Source of the DNA: an uncultured Hyphomicrobiales bacterium
GTDB lineage: Bacteria; Pseudomonadota; Alphaproteobacteria; Rhizobiales; Ancalomicrobiaceae
Reading direction: 5' to 3'
Length of the DNA stretch: 64,000 bases
NCBI GenBank assembly: GCA_903930435.1
Contig: CAIYYN010000061.1
Span: 1 to 64,000 of the forward strand
Shown in pieces: positions 1-8,768 of this stretch (positions are counted from its first letter, which is position 1; every line of letters begins with the position of its first letter). The position numbers and the translations under genes were made by a program. Below the pieces are notes generated by a model that was given only the letters and a program-made list of their open reading frames with translations, was not told where the DNA came from and searched no databases.

Positions 1-52
1 CCACCTTCGCCTTGAAAGCCGGGCTATGGTTCCGGCGTGCTCGTCTCGTCAT
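1..52 (-). CDS. IS3-family transposase OrfA, N-terminal fragment cut by window edge
   Basis: Only the first 17 codons are present, running off the left edge. The peptide begins MTRRARRNHSPAFKAKV, the characteristic start of IS3-family OrfA helix-turn-helix proteins, which bind the ends of the element and make the fused transposase with OrfB by frameshifting. An AGGAG ribosome site lies about six bases upstream of the ATG. The outer inverted repeat should lie just to the right of this start, but I could not fix its ends. Whether the element is intact cannot be seen. Confidence 0.75.
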   Translation of the reverse strand, partial: MTRRARRNHSPAFKAKV

Positions 53-561
53 CGTCGCTCCTGTTCACGGCCAGTATGGCCCGCGTTCAGGCAAAAAATC
101 CACTTATCCCCGCTGTGCAGATTTCCCGAACCAGCTCTATTAATGCTGCGGGTGTTATTCCTACGACCCGCCATGAAAAAGACTTGGCGGCCATAACAGC
201 TGTTAAAATACGAGTGCATTCTTGGGGCGTAAACCTATTCGGTAACTCGTGATGGGATTTTTTAATTAGCATATAAAACGCATGATAAGTTTGTGTCTCA
301 TCCATTTATTATGCCTCGATTGCAAATGCCAAGGTCATTCTTTAGATCCTTTCCACTGACATTACGATCAATATAAAGAAAAGCCAATGTACTGTTGTTA
401 CTTATGTCTCGCAGAACTTTGAATAGCGATTCTTCGGCAGAACCAATAGTTTATCAGGGTCGGATAAGTGCACATATTATCACAACTCGCTGAATTAGAA
501 ATTTTTTCGAAAGGAAGTCTTGAACGATGAAGCAAAATGACAAAAGTATATAAACCTGATA
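53..561. other. AT-rich intergenic stretch beside the IS element
   Basis: No convincing gene. Short open frames exist on both strands but lack ribosome sites, family resemblance and the codon bias of neighbours. Composition becomes AT-rich after about base 200, as in other acquired spacers of this window. The IS end and any target-site duplication should lie in the first part. Confidence 0.5.
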
Positions 562-587
562 ATATCCTCATATACACCTGAGGATAT
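562..587. promoter_or_regulatory. Palindromic operator immediately upstream of vapB
   Basis: A perfect 9-base inverted repeat (ATATCCTCA at 562-570 and TGAGGATAT at 579-587) with an 8-base spacer ends three bases before the vapB start and includes its AGG ribosome site. VapB antitoxins autoregulate by binding such palindromes as VapBC complexes. Binding here would block both transcription and ribosome access. Confidence 0.7.
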
Positions 588-590
588 ATC

Positions 591-836
591 ATGGCGCTTT
601 ATGTCAAGGACGGGGAAGTGGATCTGCTGGCAGAACGGCTTGCGTCGCTCAGGCGGGTGAGCAAGACCGAGGCTGTGCGCCAGGCGCTGCGGCATGAACT
701 GGAACGCGAGGAGGGTGTGCCCAGTCTTATTGACAGGGGCGTTGCCTTCATGCGGGCGCTTCAGGCCAGCGCGAAACCGGGATGCGGCCAGCCGGCGGAC
801 AAGGCGTTCATTGACAGTCTTTATGGCGACGCCTGA
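591..836 (+). CDS. vapB: VapB-type antitoxin
   Basis: An 81-residue protein of the Rv0623/PSK-operon type of VapB antitoxin. The N-terminal part (MALYVKDGEVDLLAERLA, then SKTEAVRQAL) is the usual ribbon/helix DNA-binding region of this family, and the C-terminal third would wrap around and inhibit the VapC nuclease. It overlaps vapC by one base (TGATG), giving translational coupling. The perfect palindrome just upstream is the likely autoregulatory operator. The start is fixed by the AGG eight bases upstream. The family call is clear; the cellular effect is inferred. Confidence 0.88.
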   Translation: MALYVKDGEVDLLAERLASLRRVSKTEAVRQALRHELEREEGVPSLIDRGVAFMRALQASAKPGCGQPADKAFIDSLYGDA

Positions 837-1231
837 TGTTCGTGGATGCGTCTGCTCTGACGGCCATGCTGACCAATGAACGGGATGCACGCGAACTGCT
901 TGCGCGCCTTCAGACGACGTCACTGCGCAGGACATCGCCGCTGGCTGTCTGGGAGACCGTTCTGGCTGTCGCACGGAGCTTCGGAATTGAGATCAGGGAT
1001 GCGGAGGCGGCGGTCGTCGCGTTTCTGGACCTTGCCAAGATCACCGTCCACCCTGTTCCCGTCGAGGCTACTGCGATCGCACTCGATGCCTTCGCTCGTT
1101 TCGGAAAAGGCAGACATCCCGCCGCGCTCAACTTTGGCGACTGCTTCGCCTATGCCTGCGCACGCCACGCGGCAATGCCGTTGCTCTACAAGGGGGATGA
1201 CTTCCCGCAGACTGACATTGAGGCCGCCTGA
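836..1231 (+). CDS. vapC: VapC-type PIN-domain ribonuclease toxin
   Basis: A 131-residue PIN-domain protein of normal VapC length. Visible acidic residues expected to hold Mg2+ are Asp4 in MFVDAS, a Glu in the VWETV segment, and the Asp residues of the FGDCFAYA and KGDDF motifs near the end. VapC toxins cleave tRNA or rRNA when the labile antitoxin is lost. It is translationally coupled to vapB. The same toxin sequence recurs, truncated, at 2992-3306, so this region has duplicated. Confidence 0.9.
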   Translation: MFVDASALTAMLTNERDARELLARLQTTSLRRTSPLAVWETVLAVARSFGIEIRDAEAAVVAFLDLAKITVHPVPVEATAIALDAFARFGKGRHPAALNFGDCFAYACARHAAMPLLYKGDDFPQTDIEAA

Positions 1232-1411
1232 GGTCAGCGGGCGTCCCCGGTATTTTGAAGGTTGCGCGATTGGCGTGCGCCCGGGTCTGACCGGATAGGC
1301 GGCATAGCGGATTGGGCACGGGCTGATGATTTGCGAGGTAGGAATGGGCAAGCCAGTAACGGCTGCCGAAACTGTGTGTTTCGTCATTGGGGGCGCTCCT
1401 GAGCAAAAATA

Positions 1412-1434
1412 AAAACAGAACCTTGTTCTGTTTT
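1412..1434. promoter_or_regulatory. Perfect 10-base inverted repeat upstream of the XRE regulator
   Basis: AAAACAGAAC at 1412-1421 and GTTCTGTTTT at 1425-1434 are perfectly complementary with a 3-base spacer, in an AT-rich stretch 66 bases before the XRE-family gene. It looks like the operator of that regulator or of a divergent promoter. It is not a terminator for vapC because no strong GC stem is present. The GAAC/GTTC spacing is three, so it does not match the GAAC-N4-GTTC SOS box. Confidence 0.55.
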
Positions 1435-1500
1435 CCGTACCATGATACGAATATATTAATCGAGAATCGATGTCAATAATTTTCGTAACAAGGTTATGAA

Positions 1501-1932
1501 ATGCTACCTGTTCAATGCAAAATGGCCAGAGTTGCGACAGGTTTAGGTGTGCGCGAACTTGCCGAATTGGCGAAGGTTTCGCCCGATACCGTGGCTCGCC
1601 TTGAGCGAGGGGAGCCGCTCAAAGTGCGCACGGTCGACGCGATCCGCCAAGCGCTTGAAGGTGCTGGCGTTGAGTTCACGAATGGTGGCCAACCAGGCGT
1701 TCGGTTAACTTCAGAAAAGTCTGACAGCGAATTGCTTGCAAATTTTATAGAACGAGGTCCTTGCCTGATCTGGGTCGACGGTGGATGCGTCAGCGCTGGT
1801 ACGTTGCGAGAAGCGTTGGCTATCGTAGCCGAGGCTGTTGCCAAGGGTAAAGCTGTCACGACAATCGACGTTTTAGGCCAAGTCAAAATTTTGCCGCAAC
1901 AAATCGGGCGACTGAGTTCGGCGGTCTTCTAA
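1501..1932 (+). CDS. XRE-family helix-turn-helix regulator
   Basis: A 143-residue protein with an XRE/Cro-type helix-turn-helix over about residues 4-60 (LGVRELAELAKVSPDTVARLERG), followed by the segment EFTNGGQPGVRL typical of short alphaproteobacterial XRE proteins. The remaining 70 residues form an additional domain I do not recognise. It stands alone, with AT-rich DNA on both sides and a perfect palindrome upstream, suggesting autoregulation. The ATG at 1501 is used; a second Met at residue 8 is an alternative start. Its targets are unknown. Confidence 0.75.
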   Translation: MLPVQCKMARVATGLGVRELAELAKVSPDTVARLERGEPLKVRTVDAIRQALEGAGVEFTNGGQPGVRLTSEKSDSELLANFIERGPCLIWVDGGCVSAGTLREALAIVAEAVAKGKAVTTIDVLGQVKILPQQIGRLSSAVF

Positions 1933-2316
1933 TTGGATTGCGACGGCTGATGCGAAAAGGTTCGTCGACTCGTTTGGCGAAATTCTAAGTCGGGAAAATT
2001 GCGGGATTAGGTTTTCCGGGGCGGGAAAACTGTACCTTCGCCAATTGAATATCTCTCTTGACTAAGCGAAACATGTTGGCTTTCAATTCCATAATTGGCA
2101 CTATGCGTCAGTTTATGGGAGTTGAAGGTGTGTAATTCTTTGGCGCGTTCGTTGCTTTCGAACCCGGATTTTTGTAACTTGTAAGCACCAATGGCAATTC
2201 TATTGCTAGATCAACGCATTTTGTGTCGAGTACAATTATTTGAATAGATCCTACTGACAAATTAGGTGTGCTATTTAAATCTCGAAATCAAAAGTGGACG
2301 TGCGGAAAGGTAAAAT
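1933..2316. other. AT-rich spacer, probable promoter region
   Basis: No gene seen. The stretch is clearly more AT-rich than the flanking core genes, consistent with recent acquisition. It must contain the promoter of the small membrane protein that follows, but I see no confident -35/-10 pair. Confidence 0.4.
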
Positions 2317-2667
2317 ATGAGCCAGCCGGTGGAAGCTAAGTATTTTTGGATAGGTATTTTATTTTACTTAATAATAGGTGCGATTTTATATATTGTTATT
2401 AAGCTCGTCTTTTTTGACTCTTACAATCCAGAGAAGGCGTCAAGTAAAGTACAGTTCATTTGTCGATGGAAGACTGTTTGCAGTATGTATCCAGACATTC
2501 GATATGATTGCGCTTCTGCTGGTAGTTTTGACAAATGTATGTCGGTGCGAATGTCTCCAAGTTTGTACATGGAGGCTAAGAATATTTGCACAGAAAGTGG
2601 CTTGATTAAATCTGCTGATGCAGAAGTGCCTAATTTTGCACGTTGCTTTATCGCGAAGTTCGAATAG
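2317..2667 (+). CDS. Hypothetical small single-pass membrane protein with six cysteines
   Basis: I do not recognise a family. The 116-residue product has one hydrophobic helix at about residues 9-33 and a hydrophilic C-terminal domain with six cysteines spread over it, suggesting a periplasmic domain with disulfides. A GGAAAGG ribosome site precedes the ATG. Codon use is AT-rich, unlike the neighbours, pointing to horizontal transfer. It lies alone between the XRE gene and the vapC remnant. That it is expressed is inferred from the ribosome site and the coherent membrane topology. Confidence 0.55.
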   Translation: MSQPVEAKYFWIGILFYLIIGAILYIVIKLVFFDSYNPEKASSKVQFICRWKTVCSMYPDIRYDCASAGSFDKCMSVRMSPSLYMEAKNICTESGLIKSADAEVPNFARCFIAKFE

Positions 2668-2991
2668 ATCATTGTCTCAAGATTAGATTTAATATTCCGC
2701 TCTTTGCTAATTTGCAATTATTTAATTTTAGTTTTAATTAAAGGTCAATTTGTGTAATGGTACTTACATTTGTAAGATGATGGCAATTCCGATATGTGAG
2801 AACTGTTAGATGTTCGTTTAAATCATAGATCTCCATCCCGCTGCTCCTGCACCGTGGGCTTTTTCAATATCTGTGACACCCTTGCATCATTTCTACTGAT
2901 ATCACTGGCGCTCATCGGATCAATCTAGGCAAACCTTCGGCCCAGTCCAGAACCTCAATACAGTGCCTTCAGCCCCTCACCCGCAACTTCC
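2668..2991. other. Spacer before the vapC remnant; no gene seen
   Basis: The first half is AT-rich, the second half has normal GC. No open frame with a ribosome site was found. The junction to vapC-like sequence is abrupt at about 2992, so a recombination endpoint lies here. Confidence 0.4.
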
Positions 2992-3306
2992 GCGCGCCTT
3001 CAGACGACGTCGCTGCTGGCTGTCTGGGAGACCGTTCTGGCTGTCGCGCGGAATCTCGGCATTGAAATCAGGGATGCGGAGGCGGCGGTGATGGCGTTTC
3101 TGGACCTTGCCAAGATCACCGTCCACCCGGTACCCGTCGAGGCCACTGCGATCGCACTCGATGCCTTCGCTCGTTTCGGAAAGGGCAGACATCCCGCCGC
3201 GCTCAATTTTGGCGACTGCTTCGCCTATGCCTGCGCACGCCACGCGGCGATGCCGTTGCTCTACAAGGGAGATGACTTCCCGCAGACTGACATCGAAGCA
3301 GCCTGA
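2992..3306 (+). pseudogene. 5'-truncated second copy of the vapC toxin gene
   Basis: From about 2992 the sequence is nearly identical to the vapC gene at 836-1231, starting within the LARLQTT segment and running to the same stop. The first 20 or so codons, with the catalytic Asp4, are missing, and a 15-base in-frame deletion removes five residues (RRTSP side). No vapB copy and no ribosome site precede it. An internal ATG at 3088 could only give a fragment. It is a remnant of a duplication that brackets the XRE/membrane-protein segment. Confidence 0.85.
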
Positions 3307-3490
3307 TCGTCCATCTCGCTCCACACGCCTGTCAAAAGCCCAGTTGCCATTCCACGCCTCCCCTTGAGTGATTTCCGACGCTGTTGGATCGCCGGGCGAA
3401 TTCTAGAGTGACCCCGGTATTCATGATGATCGGGTGGACGGACCGATTGTCATGGATGGCGCAATCGGTTTTCAAACACGGGGAAAAAAC

Positions 3491-4141
3491 ATGTCAGCTG
3501 ACAGTGATCTGCAAAAATTGGTCCTATCTGAACTGGCTTGGGAGCCAAGCGTGACTGCCGGCCATATCGGCGTCACGGCAAAATCGGGTGTGGTGACATT
3601 GTCTGGGCATGTGGAGACCTACGTCCAGAAATTCGCCGCCGAAAAGGCCGTACGGCGCGTAAAAGGCGTCAGGGCTGTAGCTGAAGAGATCGAGGTTCGC
3701 TTTTCATCCGGTGTCAGTCACGCTGATGACGACATTGCTGCCGCCGCTGCCCAGAGCATTGCCTGGAATGCCTCCTTGCCGCATAACGCGGTTATTGCAA
3801 AGGTTGAAAAGGGATGGGTGACTTTAACCGGGCAGGTTGGATGGCACTATCAGCAGGAGGCCGCAGAACATGATGTTCGCAGTCTGCGTGGTGTGATAGG
3901 CGTGACCAACAGCATCAGCCTCAAGCCGCGCGTCAATACAGCCAATCTCAGCGATGACATCATGCACGCCTTGGGACGTTCATGGTTCTTCGATAAGGAA
4001 ACTGTTCATGTTCGATCGGCAGGTGGCAAGGTGTACCTGACGGGGACCGTGCCCAGTTGGCATGATCGTGAACTCGCTGCCACAACAGCCTGGTCTGCTG
4101 CTGGCACGACCGACGTTGAAAACGACTTGACCATCGCCTGA
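3491..4141 (+). CDS. BON-domain protein (three tandem domains)
   Basis: A 216-residue soluble protein made of three BON domains, each of the form hydrophobic helix / VxVxxGxVTLxGxV / AVRRVKGV. The repeats are visible at GVVTLSGHV, GWVTLTGQV and GKVYLTGTV. BON domains bind membranes, phospholipids or partner proteins and are often in envelope or osmotic-stress proteins; the OsmY group is one example. No signal peptide is seen, so this one is probably cytoplasmic. I use the ATG at 3491 (MSADSDLQ), where the first domain begins and a GGGG stretch lies upstream; an in-frame start at 3434 is possible. Function beyond this is unknown. Confidence 0.85.
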   Translation: MSADSDLQKLVLSELAWEPSVTAGHIGVTAKSGVVTLSGHVETYVQKFAAEKAVRRVKGVRAVAEEIEVRFSSGVSHADDDIAAAAAQSIAWNASLPHNAVIAKVEKGWVTLTGQVGWHYQQEAAEHDVRSLRGVIGVTNSISLKPRVNTANLSDDIMHALGRSWFFDKETVHVRSAGGKVYLTGTVPSWHDRELAATTAWSAAGTTDVENDLTIA

Positions 4142-4415
4142 ACGTCCGGGCGAACGATGACCTGAATTTCAATCGCCATTGCCCCGCGCTCCGTGTGGCA
4201 ATGGCCGCCCTGGCAACAATCGGATCGTTTCGCCAACGCGGCGCTGTCCAATCGTCTGCATCACACACGACACGTTCGCCCGATTGCCGACGCTCTGCCT
4301 GACTGGCTCGATCTTGCGCGCTTCTCGTGCCTTTGGGCATCAGGAATTGGCTTTTTCAACCTTTGATGCAGTCCTCGGCATTTCAGGGCCAACGGCCCGC
4401 ACGAGGATCAAAAAC

Positions 4416-5552
4416 TTGAAAAATCGTCAGCAGACTACCTCACCCCGCGCCTTGTTCGAACCGATCCAGGTGGGTGCGCTGAAGCTTGCCAATCGCATCG
4501 TCATGGCGCCCTTGACCCGCAATCGTGCGGGACCCGGTCTCGTTCCGGGCAAGCTGGCGGTCAAATACTATGCCCAGCGCGCAACCGCTGGACTGTTGAT
4601 CACCGAGGCAACCCAGATCTCGCCGGAAGCACAAGGATATGCGGACACGCCGGGTTGTTACAGCAACGAGCAGGTTGCTGGCTGGAAGCGTGTGACAGAC
4701 GCGGTGCACTCGCGTGGCGGCAAGATCGTCGTGCAGCTTTGGCATACGGGCCGAATCTCGCACACCAAGTTTCAGCCTGGCAATCAGGCACCTGTCGGCC
4801 CATCGGCCAACCGCGCGGATGCCAAGACGTATATTGCCAACCAGGGCTTTGTCGATGTGTCGATGCCACGTGCGCTTGAGATCTCCGAGATTACCCGAAT
4901 CGTCGATAATTTTCGCACTGCTGCGTCCTGCGCTATGGACGCTGGCTTTGACGGCGTCGAAGTGCATGGAGCCCATGGCTATTTGCTCGACGCATTCCTG
5001 CGCGATGGTACCAACCAACGCACCGACGACTACGGAGGCTCGATCGAGAACCGTGCGCGGTTCCTGCTTGAAGTAGCAAGAGCCTGCGCCAACGCAATTG
5101 GCTCAGACCGGGTCGGTGTTCGCCTCTCGCCCGTGTCAACGGCCGGAGATTCCCACGACAGCAATCCGCAGGCGCTGTTCAATTTCGTTGCCAAGGGCCT
5201 TAGTCCGTTGAACCTGGCCTATCTCCATGTGGTCGAGGGCGAGACCGGTGGATCCCGCACAAGTCTGCCGTTTGATTATGGCGCACTGCGAAGCCGATTC
5301 GAGGGCATCTGGATGGTCAACAACGGCTACGACCGGCAGATGGCGATTGATGCGGTTGGCAGCGGGCGCGCCGATCTCGTGTCGTTTGGACGGCTCTTCA
5401 TCGCCAATCCCGATCTTGTGGAACGCTTCTCGCAAAATGCCCGGCTCAATGCGTTGATGGAACCATCGACATTCTACGGCGGTGACTCCCATGGTTATAC
5501 CGACTATCCGACGCTTGCTCAAAGTCTGCAGGCATCTGGGGCGGCTGAGTAG
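4416..5552 (+). CDS. Old Yellow Enzyme family flavin ene-reductase (NemA-like)
   Basis: FMN-dependent NADPH ene-reductase of the OYE/NemA group, which reduces activated alkenes, maleimides or nitro compounds. The TIM-barrel sequence starts at ALFEPIQVGALKLANRIVMAPLTRNRA and keeps the VEVHGAHGYLLDAFL and NQRTDDYGGS signatures. Homology starts about 12 residues after a TTG at 4416, which has an AGGA ribosome site nine bases upstream, so I use that rare start; the in-frame ATG at 4179 would add 79 residues unlike the family. The product is about 378 residues, normal for the family. The substrate is not known. Confidence 0.87.
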   Translation: MKNRQQTTSPRALFEPIQVGALKLANRIVMAPLTRNRAGPGLVPGKLAVKYYAQRATAGLLITEATQISPEAQGYADTPGCYSNEQVAGWKRVTDAVHSRGGKIVVQLWHTGRISHTKFQPGNQAPVGPSANRADAKTYIANQGFVDVSMPRALEISEITRIVDNFRTAASCAMDAGFDGVEVHGAHGYLLDAFLRDGTNQRTDDYGGSIENRARFLLEVARACANAIGSDRVGVRLSPVSTAGDSHDSNPQALFNFVAKGLSPLNLAYLHVVEGETGGSRTSLPFDYGALRSRFEGIWMVNNGYDRQMAIDAVGSGRADLVSFGRLFIANPDLVERFSQNARLNALMEPSTFYGGDSHGYTDYPTLAQSLQASGAAE

Positions 5553-5709
5553 ACTGAAGCCGATGGGCCGCAGCCTGTCCACTGTTGAAAGCCGTTTGTC
5601 AAAGTCGCCGGGTTGATCCACATCACTGTCCCGATTGCTGATCTGGCGCTTTAATGGGCTGATCTTCCTTCACCCCCCCATGCGACCTGACTTGAGCGAA
5701 GCCGGTTAG

Positions 5710-7662
5710 ATGCAGTCAAAAGGCACCCATCCCAAACACAGTGTGATTGTCCGGGATAACGACGCCCTGCATGGCAGTCTGACCGGGCTAACGGTCGGGG
5801 CGCTCGGTATCGTGTTCGGCGATATCGGGACGTCGCCACTCTACGCGATGGATCAGATCTTTCGGGGCCTGCCGCACACCCGGGAGACGGTGCTGGGCGG
5901 TGTTTCGCTGGTGATCTGGACGCTGATATTGATCGTGGCTATCAAGTACGCCGCGTTGGTGCTGCGCGCCCAGAACGATGGCGAGGGCGGCGTTTTTGCG
6001 CTCTATGGTCTGTTACATGATGAGAAGCGGCAGGGAGCCCGGCTCATGCTCTGGTCGCTCATGCTTGGTGCAGGCTTGCTGCTCGGCGACGGCATGATCA
6101 CACCGGCGATCAGTGTTCTCTCCGCTGTGGAGGGGCTACAGGTCGCGACGCCCGCGCTGACGGATGTTGTCGTGCCCGTGACGATTGCCCTGCTGGTCGG
6201 GCTCTTTGTCATCCAGCGCAAGGGTACCTCGGGCATCGGCGTCGTGTTCGGGCCAATCCTGATCCTCTGGTTTCTGGCAATCAGCTTGCTCGGTGGCTGG
6301 CAGATCATGCGGGTGCCGGACATCCTCAACGCCTTCAATCCGCTCTATGGCATTACTTTTCTCAGTCATGTCACCTTGCGCGAGGGGCTGCTGATCCTCG
6401 GCGCGCTGATGCTTGTCGTCACCGGTGGCGAGGCAATGTATGCGGATGTTGGTCATTTCGGCGCGGCACCGATCAGGCTTGGCTGGTTTGTCTGCGTCTT
6501 CCCCGCGTTGCTTCTGAATTATCTGGGGCAGGGCGCTTACCTCCTGAGTGGTGCGCCACTGATCGGCGACAATCTCTTTTACAGTCTGGTTCCCTCCGGC
6601 CTCCTGATCCCCATGGTTATTCTGGCCACGGTCGCTACCGTGATTGCCTCCCAGGCGCTGATTTCCGGCGCGTTCTCGTTGACATCACAGGCTGTCCGGT
6701 TGGGTCTCTTTCCTCGCCTCAACCTCCTGCACACGCATCAGGCCCACGCTGGCCAGATCTATGTGCCCTTCATCAACTGGTCGCTCCTGGCTGGCTGTAT
6801 TCTCCTCGTCATCGGCTTTGGGTCCAGCAGTGCCCTTGCAGCGGCCTATGGGCTGGCTGTGGCGGGAGTCATGGTCATCACCTCGATCGCCATGGCTTTT
6901 GTCGCGCGCCGCTACTGGGGCTGGAGCAGGCCGTTGATCGCAGTGGTGTGGGGCGGGCTGACCGGGGTCAACGTGCTTTTCCTGGTTGCCAGCTCAACGA
7001 AGTTTCTCGAAGGCGGATTCGTGCCCTTCATCGTCGGCCTGATCGTCTTTGTCGTCATGGCGACATGGCGCTGGGGGCGCAAGGCGACTTTTGCCGGCTA
7101 CTCCGCAAAGGCATCGATGACCATCGCGGATCTCGTTGCGTTGCATCGCTCGAGTTCAACCTTCATCGAGCGCAACGCCATCCTGATGGCGGCCAAGCCC
7201 TTGCGAAACTTGACGGATCGGGCACCGGCCCTGATGCAGATGCTGTGGGACCGATCCGGTATCCTGCCGCGCAATATCATCTTCGTGGAAATCACCCACC
7301 GGAAAGTTCCGCATATCCGCGATGGGCGCTATCAAGTCACCGTGTTTGATCGCAACCCGGAAGGCGGCTCCGTCATCGGGGTCGAACTCAGCTTCGGCTT
7401 CATGGAGGAGCCAAATGTCGAGGCTGTGCTTGAAGATCTGGCACGTCATCGCGAGATCGACCTTGCGACTGACCGTCGCCACTGGATCGTGCATGTGGCG
7501 CATGAAAACCTGTTACCGTCCCGTGCATTGACCGGATTTGGTCGCCTCCGGCTCCAGTTGTTCCAGTTCCTGCGGGTAACGTCTCGGCCTGCCTATTACT
7601 ATTACGGGCTGGGAGATGAGGTACAATTGTCAGCGGAAATCATCCCGGTTCGGATCAGATAG
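5710..7662 (+). CDS. kup: Kup low-affinity potassium transporter
   Basis: Proton-coupled K+ uptake protein of the KUP/HAK/KT family in the inner membrane. The 650-residue product starts with a short hydrophilic arm, then the diagnostic GIVFGDIGTSPLYA segment in the first helix. About twelve hydrophobic segments follow, then a soluble C-terminal domain from about residue 490. ALYGLL and GEGGVFALYG are further family motifs. It is transcribed alone; the next gene begins about 80 bases after its stop on the same strand. I see no c-di-AMP riboswitch upstream. Confidence 0.95.
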   Translation: MQSKGTHPKHSVIVRDNDALHGSLTGLTVGALGIVFGDIGTSPLYAMDQIFRGLPHTRETVLGGVSLVIWTLILIVAIKYAALVLRAQNDGEGGVFALYGLLHDEKRQGARLMLWSLMLGAGLLLGDGMITPAISVLSAVEGLQVATPALTDVVVPVTIALLVGLFVIQRKGTSGIGVVFGPILILWFLAISLLGGWQIMRVPDILNAFNPLYGITFLSHVTLREGLLILGALMLVVTGGEAMYADVGHFGAAPIRLGWFVCVFPALLLNYLGQGAYLLSGAPLIGDNLFYSLVPSGLLIPMVILATVATVIASQALISGAFSLTSQAVRLGLFPRLNLLHTHQAHAGQIYVPFINWSLLAGCILLVIGFGSSSALAAAYGLAVAGVMVITSIAMAFVARRYWGWSRPLIAVVWGGLTGVNVLFLVASSTKFLEGGFVPFIVGLIVFVVMATWRWGRKATFAGYSAKASMTIADLVALHRSSSTFIERNAILMAAKPLRNLTDRAPALMQMLWDRSGILPRNIIFVEITHRKVPHIRDGRYQVTVFDRNPEGGSVIGVELSFGFMEEPNVEAVLEDLARHREIDLATDRRHWIVHVAHENLLPSRALTGFGRLRLQLFQFLRVTSRPAYYYYGLGDEVQLSAEIIPVRIR

Positions 7663-7742
7663 TCACAGTCAGCCTTTCATCGGCGGTGATAACGGCTTAT
7701 ATGTCGCGCTCATTTGTTTCGATTGACGCGAGATTTTACCTG

Positions 7743-8765
7743 ATGTCCGATCCTGCCACGACCGTTTCCGCCCTCGAAGCCCTCCTGAAGGCAAAGCCAG
7801 TGTTGCTGGCCGATGGTGCGACGGGGACGAACCTGTTCCAGATGGGCCTGACATCCGGCGATAGCCCGGAACTGTGGAACGTCGAGCAGCCGGAGAAAAT
7901 TCGGGCGCTGGCGCAGAGCTTTGTCGATGCCGGGTCCGATATCATCCTGACCAATACGTTCGGCTGCAATGGCCGTCGTTTGATGCTGCATAACTTGCAG
8001 GATCGTTGCCGCGAATTGAATATGGCCGCCGTCAAGATCGCCCGCGAGGCCGCAGCGACGGCCGATCGCCCGATCATCGTCGCTGGCTCGGTGGGGCCGA
8101 CCGGTGACCTGTTCGCGCCGCTCGGTGTCCTGACCGAGGAGCAGGCAATCGATTGTTTCGTCGAGCAAATCAGCGCGATGAAGGAAGCAGGCGCCGATGT
8201 TGCCTGGATCGAGACAATGTCGGCAGTCGAAGAAATGCGGGCCGCTGCCGAGGCTGCGACGCGCGTCGGTCTGCCATTCGTGCTGACGGCGAGTTTTGAT
8301 ACCGCCGGTCGGACGATGATGGGCATAACGCCGCCCGCCCTTGCGGATTTCGTCGAAGGCCTGCCCAATCACCCGATTGCGATTGGAGCCAATTGCGGCG
8401 TCGGCGCGTCGGATTTGCTGGTGTCGGTGCGCTCGATACTGGAAACGCATCCCGATGCGATTGTGGTTGCCAAGGCGAATTGTGGCATTCCACAGTTTGT
8501 TGCGGAGGAAATTGTCTATTCGGGCACGCCGGAACTCATGGCTGACTACGCCCGACTTGCGATGGATACAGGTGCGCGGATCATCGGCGGCTGTTGCGGA
8601 ACGGCTCCGGGACATCTGGCGGCGATGCGGCGGGCGATTGACGGTCATACGCGCGGGCCACGACCGAGCGTGGAGGACATCATCGCGCGCATTGGCCCGT
8701 TGCAGTCGCCTCCACCCGTGGAAACAGCCGAACCCCGCCCTGCCCGGACGCGGCGCAGGACCTGA
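7743..8765 (+). CDS. Homocysteine S-methyltransferase domain protein (stand-alone MetH/BHMT-type)
   Basis: Zinc-dependent methyltransferase of the pfam02574 family, 340 residues. LLADGATGTNL near residue 20 and the Zn ligands in GANCG and GGCCGT are present. Only the homocysteine module is here: pterin, B12 and activation modules of MetH are missing but are encoded separately at 24552, 21316 and 26625. It is therefore best read as the homocysteine subunit of a split methionine synthase, taking methyl from the corrinoid carrier; betaine-homocysteine methyltransferase is the alternative. The start at MSDPATTV is preferred over an upstream ATG at 7686. The C-terminus ends in a basic tail (PARTRRRT). 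Confidence 0.85.
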   Translation: MSDPATTVSALEALLKAKPVLLADGATGTNLFQMGLTSGDSPELWNVEQPEKIRALAQSFVDAGSDIILTNTFGCNGRRLMLHNLQDRCRELNMAAVKIAREAAATADRPIIVAGSVGPTGDLFAPLGVLTEEQAIDCFVEQISAMKEAGADVAWIETMSAVEEMRAAAEAATRVGLPFVLTASFDTAGRTMMGITPPALADFVEGLPNHPIAIGANCGVGASDLLVSVRSILETHPDAIVVAKANCGIPQFVAEEIVYSGTPELMADYARLAMDTGARIIGGCCGTAPGHLAAMRRAIDGHTRGPRPSVEDIIARIGPLQSPPPVETAEPRPARTRRRT

Positions 8766-8768
8766 CGG

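Noticed and set aside
37..305. Short open frames on both strands at the left edge
   Set aside because: No ribosome site, no homology, and they lie across the end of the IS3-type element.
920..1406. Minus-strand open frames, one starting at 1387 with an AGGAG-like ribosome site
   Set aside because: They run antisense through the whole of vapC and match no family; the same antisense frame survives in the vapC remnant simply because the DNA is duplicated. The upstream part alone is too short to judge.
1412..1434. LexA/SOS box
   Set aside because: Spacing between GAAC and GTTC is three rather than four, and the alphaproteobacterial GTTC-N7-GTTC direct repeat is absent.
7710..8648. Long minus-strand open frame of about 310 codons
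   Set aside because: It is the antisense of the homocysteine methyltransferase gene; high GC removes stops. No motif and no ribosome site.
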